NCBI RefSeq assembly: GCF_050947875.1
Contig: NC_134569.1
Coordinates: 39,549,777-39,613,776 of the forward strand
Direction of reading: 5' to 3'
DNA length: 64,000 nucleotides
Origin: Dermacentor variabilis
Lineage: Eukaryota > Arthropoda > Arachnida > Ixodida > Ixodidae
Shown: positions 42,486-53,310 of the stretch, one piece after another
Position numbering within the stretch: the first letter of the stretch is position 1
Layout: every line of letters begins with the position of its first letter
Made by a program: the position numbers and the translations under genes
The notes under the pieces: generated by a model
What the model was told of the DNA's origin: nothing
Database searches by the model: none
What the model saw: only the letters and a program-made list of their open reading frames with translations

Positions 42486-42528
42486 ATGGCTGACTGCGGG
42501 GGTGAACCTCAGGAAACGTATAACGGAA
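42486..42528 (+). CDS. Candidate first coding exon of an unidentified host gene
   Basis: The ATG lies in a strong context (GAAATGG, purine at -3) with an in-frame TAG 24 bases upstream, so it is the first possible start. It encodes MADCGGEPQETYNG, an acidic, polar N-terminus typical of an intracellular protein, and runs into GAA|GTGAGT, a near-perfect splice donor, at 42,529. Unspliced, the frame would end after 56 codons at 42,656. No matching acceptor or downstream exon was identified, and a short out-of-frame upstream ATG (42,474) is present. The assignment is inference from context, start and donor quality only. Confidence 0.3.
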
Positions 42529-42659
42529 GTGAGTCGTCAAAAAATGCAGGGGCCTTGGTGTCCACCCGGGTACTTTCTAGACCGCTGTGTGATACGCGAA
42601 GGCACGTTAAGTCGCGCTCGACATACACCGAGCCTAACCATATGACAGCTCTGTAAAAG

Positions 42660-42879
42660 GTATGGACAGCCTACTCTCTGAGTAAGCACGATCGCCCATC
42701 CACTGGGATCGAAATACCGGCGTGCAACCTCGATCACTGCTGCATGTGGGTACGTTCGATCCACACTTGTCAAGTTTTGTAAATGCAACTCATGCGTAAT
42801 TAGACATCATACCAAGAATAATGAACCCATTTTAAATTTTTTATTTCGTAATTTGCAGGGCTGGGAAGTATCAAAGATA
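42660..42879. other. No gene recognised
   Basis: Would be first-intron sequence if the preceding exon is real. No motif was seen. Confidence 0.4.
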
Positions 42880-43020
42880 CATGTATCTTAGATACTATCT
42901 TAAGACATTCTTCTGGTATCTGGTATCTGTATCATGATATACGCAAAAGAATGTGTATCATTTTTGGCACTTCCGTTGAAGTATCGTGTATCTTAAGATA
43001 CAAGATACCATTATCGCGAA
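42880..43020. repeat. GTATC/GATAC cluster, left
   Basis: Overlapping GTATC, GATAC and TATCTTAGATAC/GTATCTTAAGATAC palindromic phrases over 140 bp, preceded by GCAGGGCTGGGAAGTATC. A similar cluster lies at 46,665-46,812. Such clusters form the ends of some arthropod DNA transposons. Confidence 0.7.
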
Positions 43021-43395
43021 ATGGACGAAAACGGGCAGGAGTCACTGCAGAGAAACGAATTTCGACAACACTTATTCTAACAGCCGATAATTTTATCTTA
43101 ACACGCAATCCTAATAAACAAATGTGACCAGAAATATGAACAAGTTACAACGCAGTGTCAATTTGAAACTAATCACTTTCGAACTTTGCGAATTGCAAGC
43201 GCTAGCCCTTCCGATTTTCCTTCCAAAAGTTGAAACCTCTGCGGAGCTATCAAAAACAAGAATCATACTGAGACGAAACTAAAAGCGACTGTCATAACTT
43301 TTCGGATCATATATGATCAATCAGCTTAAGCACGAGATCATAAGGGCAATTAAATTATAAAAATTTACACTTTTTATTAAGAAACTTTTAAAATT

Positions 43396-43803
43396 ATTTT
43401 AAGGCACCCACCGCGGGTAGCTTAATGGCTATACATAGTATGCACGTGTCGTCACTGTCGTCGGCTGCTGTCGTCGGCTTCCGCACTACCTTCCGCCATC
43501 TTGGCGTACCTTATCAACAGGCGCGCGCATAGGCTGGCATAGGCCTATAGGTTCCCCAACATGGCGCTGCCGTAAACCGGAAGCCGCGGAGTATCGTTGA
43601 ATGACGTACGTGCATACTATGTATAGTGCTGCGCCGCTGAGGTCGAGGTCACTGGCTCGATCCCGGCCGCGGCAGCCGCATTTCGAAGGCGGCGAAATGC
43701 AAAAACGCTTCTGTAAGTAGATTTATGTGCATGTAAATGAATCTCAGGTGGTCTGGAATAAACCGGAGTCTCCACTACGCGTGCCTCATAATCATATTGT
43801 GTC
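43396..43803 (+). mobile_element. Ruka-type tRNA-derived SINE, split by a MITE
   Basis: The head CACCGCGGGTAGCTTAATGGCTA (to 43,433) continues after the insertion at 43,624 with a tRNA-like second half (GAGGTCACTGGCTCGATCCC, B box) and the SINE body (GCCGCATTTCGAAGGCGGCGAAATGCAAAAAC, then ATGTAAATGAATCTCAGGTGGTC and CGTGCCTCATAATC). It is the same family as the copies at 55.4 and 56.4 kb. The 3' end is shorter than in those copies. The A-box region is weakly kept. Confidence 0.8.
43434..43621. mobile_element. 188-bp TA-flanked MITE inside the SINE
   Basis: CATAGTATGCACGT at 43,434-43,447 and its exact complement ACGTGCATACTATG at 43,608-43,621 are the termini, bordered on both sides by TA (43,432-43,433 and 43,622-43,623). 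TA duplication plus short perfect inverted repeats is the Tc1/mariner-type pattern. The interior is GC-rich with TCGTCGGC repeats and no coding capacity. Confidence 0.85.
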
Positions 43804-45790
43804 TTTGTAGTCAGGCAAGTACTCAAAGAATACCCCTTTTGCAGGGACTACATGCGTATGGGGCCAGTTAAGCAAAATACTGGCACAAAATGTGTCGTGA
43901 GGGGCATCGCTATAAATATGCTGTTTAGTTTTCCACACTGCGATTTCCCGCAGAGCGTAAGCGTGCGTGTTATCTTTAAACAGCAATACATTTCGCTGAG
44001 GAGTTCGAGCGCTTGAAGCGCATTTTATGAGCGGAGGTCCCGTCACTGTAAGGACCCCAGTAGGCGCTTCGAAATGCAATTCCAAAACCACAAAAGCAGG
44101 TGCCATACACACGAGAACGACGCTTTAGCGCACTTGTTACGCTCACTGCGCGGTCAACTGGTCCCGCTTTCCCGCAGCCCCATGCTGCTTGAAGTCACGT
44201 GGTATACAATAACTCTTGTTGCCAAATTATTCCGCGCTAGCTGCGCTTAATTTAGTCAGCTGTTCGCCACCTGAAATGACCTGAATGCCTTGAGTTAAGA
44301 CAACGTGGCTGCCGTCATAATGAATCAGCAGCGCGAGAACGCGTACGGGAGAATGCGGAGTCCGCTTTCGCTCTATGGGGTCTTCGTATCAACTACATGA
44401 GCCCAGCTGTCTCCACGGCAGGTTCATTCACCGTTGTCCTGCTATCCTTAAAATCAAAATCTGCGTCCTCATTTAGCTGTGAGTGAATGCTGACATGTTA
44501 ACACAGGTGTTCAAAGGTTACTCCAGTGTTTCCACACTCTACAGATGAAAAGTTCTTATCGGCAGATTTTCTCCTATGATATCGCGCTATCAGAAACAGA
44601 TACCATGACCTCATTTCAAACAGTAGTGCTCGGCTTTCTGATTTATTGTAAAGCTTCTTCTGATTTAGTTCTTTGCTGTTCGATATAGTAATTCGATAGC
44701 TGCTTCCTGTTCGTCGTGCCTAACCGCGTTGTTTCACCATTCGTTATACTTTGCACCATTCTCACTGCTGCTGTGCCTGTCGTGAACGTAATGTTTACAG
44801 GTTATTATCGTGGCTCACTTTCTTTAGTGAGAGTTGACGTTTTTTTAATAGTTGCCAACATTCTTCCGTATTTTTTCAGCGCCCTTTTGATGGAATGCAA
44901 AACACGCAGTATTACAACAAGGCGAATGCTGTTGCCAAATGAGGACGATCCGCGATGCCGATTTCACTGTTTGCGAGCCCGTTTCCTAGAAATTTATACC
45001 GAATAGCTGAGCATGGATGTTGATAGTGGGCATGCTATCTTAGATGGAACGTCATTTGCTGTTGCATAACTTATCATCTACAGCGACAAAGCGAAAGCAA
45101 GACGAGGGTTTTGCGAAGCCATCATGAGCTGCGCATACAGCACCACCTCAAACTTTAATCCTCATGTAAACTTACGAGCGCTTTAAATAATGGTCAAATT
45201 TTTCTATGCCATTGACATTCAGATACATATAATGCCACCTAAAGGCAGAAATCCCGTTGTTCAACGTATTGTCAATAAAAATTGTTATGTCCATCGTTCA
45301 CGTGCCAACCTACTCAAGGCGTAATCTAACCATTTATGTGAGGCGATTACACGGTGTAATGTATATATACATATACCGTGGGCGATTACAACACCGCATA
45401 AACGAACACAAGCAAGCTGACCCGCCTTAGTACAGACCGGTGCCTCGTACCGATTAAATGTGCCCGCATTTATGTGATACAAGCCCTACCAGCCTCTTGG
45501 AAGCTTTACTTCACTGCCTCCTGTACAAATACGGGGAACAGAGAAAACGTTTCTTTTTTTCTTTTTTTGCTACCGCTGTAAGGCTTGTGCATTTAGAAGA
45601 AATGGAAACAAATCTTTTGTACGTTGCGGAGTTAGGCCACTGATCGAAATTCGCCAAAGTCAAGAAAACGGAAGCATGTTTACCCATCTGCAACTCAGCA
45701 AAAGAAGTATTATCACCATTCCGTACGCTGCACCTCTTGGGGCATCTACAAGGGACGAAAGTAATCTGTAATACACCGCTACAAATTGCA
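43804..45790. other. No gene recognised
   Basis: The frame 44,716-45,006 (96 codons) is hydrophobic at its start (SPFVILCTILTAAVPVVNVMFTGY) but opens without ATG context support and has no relative that I recognise. The remainder is AT-rich. If the GTATC clusters on either side are transposon ends, this would be its interior, yet no transposase motif is visible. Confidence 0.35.
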
Positions 45791-46175
45791 GTACTAATTT
45801 AGCAGAAATTTCGCACGATCAAACATCTCCTGCGTGACTGCCCGACTTACGAAAATGAGAGGATTGCCCTTCGGACAGCTTTAGGGCGCTTAGGTGAGAG
45901 GCTTCTCGCAGGAGAGAAGATTTTGGGACCGCGGCCTCGTGCGTATGCAATACAAATCCGCAAAAAGCGCTGATGTGCTTGTTGAAATGTGCCATCCTAT
46001 ATGGCCGCTTGTGATTGGCTCAGCAACGAGTGCTTGATTGTGCGTGTACTGGTGCAACGTGTGAACTTCTTTCTACATTTCATTTTTCAATCATCTGTCC
46101 TCGGTCCAGGGCACGCTACCAGGCTCTGTCTGGTTAACCTCCTGCCCTTCCCCTGATGACTTCTTTCTTCTCGTG
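45791..46175 (+). pseudogene. I-type LINE C-terminal end and 3' UTR
   Basis: RTIKHLLRDCPTYENERIALRTALGRL followed by GEKILGPRPR (about 45,815-45,970) is the terminal zinc-knuckle-like region of I-type ORF2, with the first cysteine pair lost. About 130 bp later CCAGGGCACGCTACCAGGCT and CTGGTTAACCTCCTGCCCTTCCC (46,107-46,158) is the 3' UTR wording shared with the LINE ends at 57.2, 60.3 and 61.95 kb. Dead fragment, 5'-truncated. Confidence 0.7.
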
Positions 46176-46664
46176 CAACCTTTGTAAACGTGGCAACAAT
46201 TTCGCGTAAAGTGCAACATATAGCACATCTATCCCCTAAAGCGCTTTAACACGTGTGCTTTACCAAACTGCGATATCAGTTTTCGTAAACATTGTACTTC
46301 GAGTTTAAAACCAATTTCTGCCATATTTTTCTTTTAACTATGAGGCCCTGAATATAAATTCAGCGTCCTACTATAGGTGTAATTTCACTTCCTATTATAA
46401 ATGCATCAAGTTTTATTCAAATCGGTTGAGAAATTGTATAATAAGAGTGCTTTTTTTATGTTTAACATGTATATCGGAGTTGGCTCTGCGGTAACGCTTT
46501 CTTTTAATGACAATATCGTAATGTGATATATCGTTCAAAAATACTACCTGGTAATGGAGAACATTCGAAGGGCAGCCGATTTGTTGACAGGAGTTACGAA
46601 ATTTTCAAGCCAATTATTGCTATGCAGTGGCCCCTACAGAGAAGCTATAATAAGTAATTAACTA

Positions 46665-46812
46665 ATGTATCGAAGTATCTTAACATACAAAAGAGGAATA
46701 TCGTGTAAGATACAATTAATGCTCCATTATCTTGTATCTCTATCTCAAATACCTATCTCCGCAGTATCTTGTATCTGTATCATGATACAATTATGAAGTA
46801 TATTTGCCCTTT
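46665..46812. repeat. GTATC/GATAC cluster, right
   Basis: Repeated GAAGTATCTTA, TATCTTGTATCT and GTATCATGATAC phrases ending GAAGTATATTTGCCCT. In reverse complement the end resembles the start of the left cluster (AGGGC...AAGTATC / AGGGC...ATACTTC). Confidence 0.65.
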
Positions 46813-47555
46813 CGTGGTAAGTTATTCTTGTTCGAGCAAAATTATAGAGTTTTGCTGAGCTGTCTGCAACAACATAGACCATATAAATATGTCAAAAGAA
46901 AAAAAATTAAGGCGTTCAGAGCCGTCTTCCTCGCTCCTCCGGCTTTCGTTTCTTAGGGTGCAAATATTATTACGAATGAGACCACGTTTTGCAGAGGGTT
47001 TTGTTGCTCATCGAAGCTATGGCGATCGCATGTGCTTGTTTATTACTGCGCGCAATTTAGTTTTATATGTGACAGCTTAACTTCTGTACGCGTTTCTTTT
47101 GTGCCACGAGCATGCCTGCGCAGTCACCGCCATTTATTTCCTCATTATGCGCCTAAACTGAACCTTATTACCCGTCCTTTAGCCCAGCGCAATAATCTGC
47201 GTCTTGAAACTGATCTCCGCTCCACACACGTGTTTCCCTTAGCTGACTTTTCATGGGTTGGTTGAATTATTGTGGTGCCTATATTGTGGTGTTTATTGTA
47301 ATTCCAATACAGCCTCTGCTTTTGTTAAGTTCACCATTAGCAATAGCTCCTGCTCTTCATGTGTATTTACAGAAATAAAAAAACAGAGGTCCAATAAAAC
47401 ATTTGTTTCCTTTTTTTTTCTTTATATTGACAGTGTCACAAGAACTATCCCATGAACATTTTTGGCAAGTACACGAAGTGTAGTTAGCTATAGCCCACAG
47501 CTAGTTAGCATTGGCGTACCTTACAAGAAAAGAAAAAAGATACGAGAAGGGAAAA
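46813..47555. other. No gene recognised
   Basis: Short frames without domains. Two T runs occur (47,409-47,422 and nearby). Confidence 0.45.
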
Positions 47556-47559
47556 ACGG

Positions 47560-47712
47560 GGCCATGTGACGGCCGCATTCCGATGCTACGGCACGAGGCA
47601 ATACCTTGAGCGTATTTGTATTTAGGAGCACGTTAAAAGACCACGGGTTCTCAAAATTGATTCGAAGCTTTACTACATGGTTCGTGTGATATGAAATCTT
47701 GTTGCTCTTCTC
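47560..47712 (+). mobile_element. Ruka-type SINE, degenerate 3' part
   Basis: GACGGCCGCATTCCGATG, then GTATTTAGGAGCACGTTAAAAGACCACGGG, then TCTCAAAATTGATTCGAAGC follow the same order as the intact SINEs (GCCGCATTTCGATG, TTAGATTTAGGTGCACGTTAAAGGACC, GGTCAAAATT). The tRNA head is missing and the copy is old. Confidence 0.65.
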
Positions 47713-48000
47713 CTTATCCACATCTTTATTGCATGCCTGAAGCATATGTTCATTCTTTGGCAGAGTAGTGTCTCTGTAGCAAGAAGTTTACTTTAGTCAG
47801 CATATGAGATTGTGAACCTCATGTGTTAAAAAGCACATCCTGCTGAAAAACAAAACAAAAAACGAGCTTTAGTTTGAGTTTACTTAAGGACGACGTACAA
47901 CGGAGATCACGCCCGTTTGTTCGACCACGCGTGTCACTGTCGGTTCAGAAGCGAGCAAAATCGTCGCTAGGCCATACCGCGTGATGCATTAAGAGAGGAA
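47713..48000. other. No gene recognised
   Basis: Unremarkable AT-rich sequence. Confidence 0.45.
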
Positions 48001-48470
48001 CAAGAGTAAGAAACTCAGTAGCGCGAGACCCTCGACTCTTGTTTACGGACGCGAGTAGCTGCAATCCCACTCGTAACGTTGCGAGATGCGCCGAGCTTCT
48101 CCCGCGAGTCGGGCTTTGCCTCTGCAAGATAAGGCGCGCGGAGAAGCCGACAGATTGTGGCAAGGGTTGGCCGATTGAGAAATGGTACGTGGAGAGGGTG
48201 CGTGCGCAGTGGCAAAGCGAACAAAGTCACAACAAGGTTTGCCTGCACAGGGCGGGAGTAGTTTGGTGTCGCGCTGGCGTTCCGAGACGCGGCAGGCTCT
48301 TGGCGCGGCCAGAAGGAGAAAAGGCGCGCCGACGTCGTGCCAGCATTGATCGGTCGCGCCGCGAGGAGCAGGCGCCAAGGTGGGCGTCGCCGCCGCTAGG
48401 CCACGCCTCCGTATCCTCTTACTCTCTCTCTCTCTCTCTTCCAGCTTTGGCTCTTATTTAATTTCTTTTC
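48001..48470. other. GC/CpG-rich block
   Basis: Open on both strands (140 and 111 codons) with no domain; ends with a (TC)n run at 48,421-48,440. It may be a promoter/5' exon region; no firm start-donor pair was seen. Confidence 0.3.
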
Positions 48471-50190
48471 CTTCAATTGGCCGGGGTGCCCCGCCTCTGA
48501 TGCAGGCGCCCTTAGTTCTGTTTTCTCTTAAAAGTCGAGAGAGAGGGGGAGACCATTGGAGGCTTCTGACCACTTGACTCGGAAAGTGCGTTTTCTTGAC
48601 TCTGACTGCTCGCTAGGGTCATGCGTTTCTCGTCCAGCCTTCATTTTAGCAAGTTCTTTTTCCTATTTTAACTTCTCTCTCTCTTTCTTTTTTTCCCCAC
48701 ATTTGTTTCCAGTGCGCGTTAACGCCATTCAGCGACCCCCTCGGGATTCTCGCTCGCTTCTAGGGAACGCAGGGCATGGCGTTTCGCCGCTCGGTAGGGT
48801 TGCCTGTTGTGCAAGACACGGCACTCTCTGAAGCATTCGCGGTGGCTTTTACGCCATCGGCTGAAATTTGTGCGCGCGCGCGTGAGAGGCAGTTCTGGGA
48901 AACGTCCGTTGCATTAGGTTAGGCTCCACCTAATGCGAAATGGAGCGGTAAAGCGAAGCGGCCGTTCCATACGTGCTGAGTGCAAGCACCTGCAGTGAGT
49001 GTAGAAAAAGGAAATTCTCTGTAAGCTCATTAACATACAGCTCGCTACGTGCTTCGTGGAGGCGATAGAGTTTTAACCCTATATCCCCCCCCCCCAATCA
49101 CTCTGTTCCTGTACCAGCCACGCGAAAGACTTGGGAATGCAAGCGTGACGTTATTGGACAAATGTTTCCTGTCCTTTTCTTTGTTTGTGTATCTTTGCGT
49201 GTGTCACGAAACATGCGGTTCTTGTCGTTGCATACGTTAAGCTATATACATGGAGTTACCCCTTGCTCTAATATCGAGCGAACTGCAGGAACGTACAAGC
49301 AGCAGAAACATGGAGAGGACGAATGTTCTATTCGGATATTTAGTTTTTATTTCGTACTTTGACATGTATGTTTGTTCAACGGTGTGTTTACTAGTCGTTA
49401 TCGCTTCTGTTTACTATTTTACAGTCTTTTAATTTCCCATTACTTCTGCTTTTCCCCATGATGCCACGCCTGTGGTGCCGTCAGTAGCGGTCACTTGCCA
49501 CGAGGAACGATAAGAAATGGATGAAATCGGAGGAAAATAGTCTGAACAAAATGCGACCCAAATGTATTGCCTTCCGTGAACCTAAATATAGCTAGCATTG
49601 TAGCGAGTAGATTGGCTTCCCTGACTGTCAATGATCGAATAAAGTCAGGCAACTGGATTGTAGCTAATCATTAAGCAGCCACTACAAAAATGTAATGGCG
49701 AACGCGATAAACAAATTATACCCTCATACTTCTGCAAAATAATAATTAAATGCCGCGCTTGCAATTCATCTCCTAGTTGTCTGACCGCATATCACTACTG
49801 CCAAGGATATCGCAATACAAGCCTAACAAGCAACTTACAACAAGGAGTAACACTGAGAGACGGCAGGAGAAGGGTCTGAAAGAGAGGATATAGCACTAGG
49901 AAGAAACGCGCGAACTTCTAATTAGGTTCACATGATCTAATAAGAATAAATCCCCCAGACATCCGCATGACATGCCTCGCAAGTAGTTACCGTTCGTGAG
50001 TTGAATACTTTAGTAGTGGCGCATTCCTGCTGTCCGGCTGTTTTTACAAACACGATCGCGCAACCCATCTTCGCTGGTGTTCGCCTTTCGCTGCAATACG
50101 TGGCACAGCTTTCACGCTATGGCCGAAAGTCGTGCAACAAGCTATCGCAACACGGACGGCTGACTGAACGTGTGTGCCTTGGGAAGGGGG
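48471..50190. other. No gene; hairpin at 48,911-48,936
   Basis: GCATTAGGT and ACCTAATGC (9-bp arms, 8-base loop) form a perfect hairpin at 48,911-48,936. The remainder has short frames and a C run at 49,086-49,095. Nothing else is recognised. Confidence 0.45.
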
Positions 50191-51065
50191 AAACCAACGG
50201 CGCACAAAAAACCAAAACGCACTCGCGCACAGCCCTCGAGAAAGAAGGGGGGGGGGGGGGATCTTACGCGGGAAAGGGTGGATGACACAACGAAACAAGT
50301 AAATGGAAGCGCTCGGAGAAGCGAAGAATTCGGTAAGGGTTCTAATCCGGAGAGGGAAAGGAGGCAAGACGCGGCGCGCATACCGAGACGAAGCTCGCAA
50401 ACGTCGGTACAATCAGACACACGGCTCGCCCACTGCGGGACAAACAATGGCGAAGGCGTAACACGCGACAGCGCCGGAATCGCTCGCGCCGCCACCGCAC
50501 ATCTGGGCGACGGCGACTGGGAGAGCGCGGTAGGCAGAGATTGGGAGAGCGAAGAGCTACCGCCACATCGGGAGAGCACGGTGGGGGAAGGAAGAGGAAA
50601 GGCCTCGAGGCTGTCTCGCGAGGAAGGAGAAAAGGCGTGACTGGCGGTGCTCGAAGTTCTAACCAGAGTTTAGAGAGAGGAGAAGGACCCGGGCTGAAAT
50701 GGGCGAGCGGAAATGGTGGAAGAGAGTAACAGGGAAAGAGGTGTGCCGTGCCGTCGCGGCGGGATGGGAGAAGGAAAAGTCGCGTTTGCTGGAGCGGGAG
50801 GGAGACTGCGCGTTTGGGGGTGTAGGGGGGAAAGGGAGGGGGGAAGGTGAGCGACGCGATGGGGAGGCTGGGGCGGCAAACGCGTGGCTTTTGGCGAGGC
50901 GCGCGGCGCAGGAAATCAGCGTCTCGGCTCTCGATGGATGCGGCCGCGACCAGGACCCACAGCCCGCCGTCGCGGAGCAGCCTCGCGTCGTCCGACGAGC
51001 ACGGTCAGTGGGCACGCGATGCCATCTATTCGCGATATTTCCTGCGGCGCCGCGCGTCCACTTGA
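50191..51065 (+). promoter_or_regulatory. Purine- and GC-rich block, possible promoter/5' exon region
   Basis: Poly-G run at 50,249-50,260, strong plus-strand purine bias, CpG dense, and open in several frames on both strands. Contains two ATG-plus-donor combinations (50,303 with GTAAGG at 50,333; 50,934 with GTCAGT at 51,004). Function is inferred only from composition. Confidence 0.25.
50934..51003 (+). CDS. Candidate first coding exon (low confidence)
   Basis: The ATG has G at +4 but a T at -3, so the context is mediocre. The frame encodes MDAAATRTHSPPSRSSLASS followed by DEH, a Ser/Pro-rich disordered-type N-terminus, and meets CACG|GTCAGT at 51,004. It also lies inside a longer 72-codon frame (50,847-51,065) that could be chance. 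No further exon was found. Confidence 0.15.
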
Positions 51066-51535
51066 GTCTTTAATGACCGATGCCCATTTGTGTACAGTTC
51101 TTCCGCTGTTCGCATGTGTTTAATATATTTGTGCAGCCCACACGGTCAAGGGGGTTGGTGGTTCTATGCGTAGCTGCCGTCGCTCGTAACACGAAATTGT
51201 CACGGTCCCGTTAGCCGGTGGTTCACTTCCATATAAACGACTTCAAACAGCTGAGCAATGACTATATCAGGTTTACTTGGCTAAATTCACATACTTTCTT
51301 TCTGTTATCGGCGAAGGTGCATCATTACCCTCCGCAGCCGAAACTAAAATGAAGCATGACATGTCCTGACGCAAATGAATAGCTTGATGAGGTCCGTACT
51401 GTTATATTAATTTCCTTAGTTCTCGTAATTCGTACTTCACAGCCATCGTCCTTCCGTCGGCGTTGTTTGTTCTTGCGAAGACTTGCTCGTTCTTAACCCG
51501 CAAGGCTTCGACATTTAGAGCCTTGGCTGCTTCAG
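51066..51535. other. No gene recognised
   Basis: Nothing seen beyond ordinary sequence. Confidence 0.45.
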
Positions 51536-51922
51536 GTGGGGCGGCTCTCTTGCGCATATGCCAGCGCTGTGAGCTGCAGCACCTTGCGTGCTGCTGAAGC
51601 TGTTCATGAGCTTGCCTCAGTTTGTTCGTTGGTAGTTGCTGGTGCAGTGGCCCAACCTACTTTGGGAGATGGGCTGATTTATTGGCCTATTGACTTCAGC
51701 TCTGGTACAAAAGAAGTGAGGACGTGGCCACCCTTATTCGTCTTAACGTTTTCTCGGAGGCTTTACCCCTCGGACCTACAACGAATGCATGCTAGTTTTA
51801 GTCACATAGAGGCATACACGGCAGGCTGTGCAACCAAACTGGAACTACTGAGTGCTGATTTGCTCTTGCCTCGTAAAGCGCTTTACTTTTGGATGAAATA
51901 TGAACAGAATTTAGCCGCATAG
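51536..51922 (+). CDS. Unidentified 128-codon open frame
   Basis: Starts on a non-ATG codon and encodes a mildly hydrophobic N-terminal half (SVCSLVVAGAVAQPT) followed by IYWPIDFSSGTKEVRTWPPLF and a LELLSADLLLPRKALYFWMKYEQN tail. It resembles nothing I know. It lies in sequence of ordinary composition, where a 128-codon frame is moderately unusual. It could be an exon, a transposon remnant or chance. Confidence 0.15.
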   Translation: MGRLSCAYASAVSCSTLRAAEAVHELASVCSLVVAGAVAQPTLGDGLIYWPIDFSSGTKEVRTWPPLFVLTFSRRLYPSDLQRMHASFSHIEAYTAGCATKLELLSADLLLPRKALYFWMKYEQNLAA

Positions 51923-52204
51923 AATTAGTTACGTACCGTTCAACAAAAGTGACAACCAATGGGATTCGTTTATATTACTGGATGTCCATTCGCTGTAAAG
52001 AGACATATGCCGCTCAGAAACGCCGAGCCTCTCCGGTATACGGCGTCTGTCTTCTGAGAGGAAGCTGCTAATATTCGCCTAGTGTATAGTTGCGACTTTG
52101 CAGCCATTCTCCGAATGAATGCGACTATTGTATACTCGTGCACCTGATGGCCGGTTGGTTCTGGTTGTTTTTTCCTCCTTGAGCCTGTATACGAACCTTT
52201 TTTA
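51923..52204. other. No gene recognised
   Basis: Nothing seen. Confidence 0.45.
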
Positions 52205-52400
52205 GTAAGTTACTGCTCAGTTGGTAGAGCTTCGCAAGCGTGATGTGGAAGATGTGTTTGCTTACCACTGATGGTAAGTTGTCTTTTCGCCCGCTTTAAC
52301 CTTATTTTTCATTATTATTTCTACATTCATTTCGATTAACAGAACAGTTCATTTCCTTAATTCTTTATTAAGCTTCGTCCTCTACTCGTATATGATTGTG
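52205..52400 (+). mobile_element. tRNA-derived SINE (third family), degenerate
   Basis: TGCTCAGTTGGTAGAGC at about 52,214-52,230 is a well-kept A box, and CGCAAGCGTGATGTGGAAG stands for the anticodon arm. The B box is decayed (TGTTTGCTTACCA). The 3' body GTAAGTTGTCTTTTCGCCCGCTTTAAC, followed by a T/A-rich stretch, is the kind of tail seen in another tick tRNA-SINE family. Not a functional tRNA. Confidence 0.5.
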
Positions 52401-52564
52401 ACTAAAAGAAATAATATATGCCCCTCCTTATTCTTCTTGCTCATTACGCATACGGAGTTTTATGAACACAAGCCAGCTTGGCTTCTTCTAATCTCATCCT
52501 ATAGCCCCATTTCGCTTCTTTCCATTTATTGATAGCTTCTTAGTCTAACGAAACCTTAGGGATT
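52401..52564. other. No gene recognised
   Basis: Short AT-rich stretch. Confidence 0.4.
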
Positions 52565-53310
52565 ACTATCATCATCATCATTAGCCTATCTTTATGTACA
52601 GTGCCGGGACGAAGGCCTCTCCCAGTGACCTCCAATTACCACTGTCTTGCGTGAGCGAATTACGATTTGTGCGGGCAAATTTTCTAATTTCATCAAACCA
52701 CCAAATTTTTTGTCGTCCTCGACTGCGCTTCCTTCTCTTGGCACCCATTCTGTAACTCTAATGGCCCACCGGTGTTATCTACCCCACGCATTACATAACT
52801 TGCCCAGCTCCATATTTTTCCCTTAATGCCAACTAAACCCAATGTCAATTATCAGCTACCCCATTTTCATCCCTGATCCACGCCGCTCTCTTCCTGTCTC
52901 TTAACGTAACGCCTAACGTTTATTGTTCCATCGATCTTTGCACGGTCCTTAACTTGCTCTCGAGCTTTTTTGTTAAGCTCCAAGTTTCTACTGCATATGT
53001 TACTACAATTAGAATGCCACAACTGTAGACTCTTCTCTTCATGGACATCGCTAAGCTCCCAGTCATGATTTAGTAATGTCGTCGGCGTTACAACCCATTT
53101 TTATTTTTCTGTATTTCCTTCTCATGATCAGGGTCCCCTGTAAGTAATTGACTTAGATAAACGTACTCCTGCACAGACTCTAAGAAGCGGATTGGCGATC
53201 ATAAATTTTTATTCCCTTTCCGGGCTATTGAACATTGCCTCTGTATTCTACATATTAAACTGCAATGCTACTCTTACACTTTCTCGGTTATGGTTACTAG
53301 GGCTATGGTT
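52565..53310 (-). mobile_element. RTE-type LINE 3' end, minus strand
   Basis: Starts on the plus strand with a (CAT)n tail (52,570-52,581). Read leftwards from about 53,290 it encodes, with several shifts, VQEYVYLSQLLTGDPDHEKEIQ, SMKRRVYSCGILIVVTYAVETW, LGVTLRDRKRAAWIRDENG, and VTEWVPRE-SRGRQK, the C-terminal third of the RTE protein. It is a 5'-truncated dead copy and is more decayed than the copy at 63.3 kb. Confidence 0.8.

Noticed and set aside
44716..45006. Hydrophobic 96-codon frame as a membrane protein
   Set aside because: Lacks convincing start context, is T-rich by composition, and shows no recognisable family.
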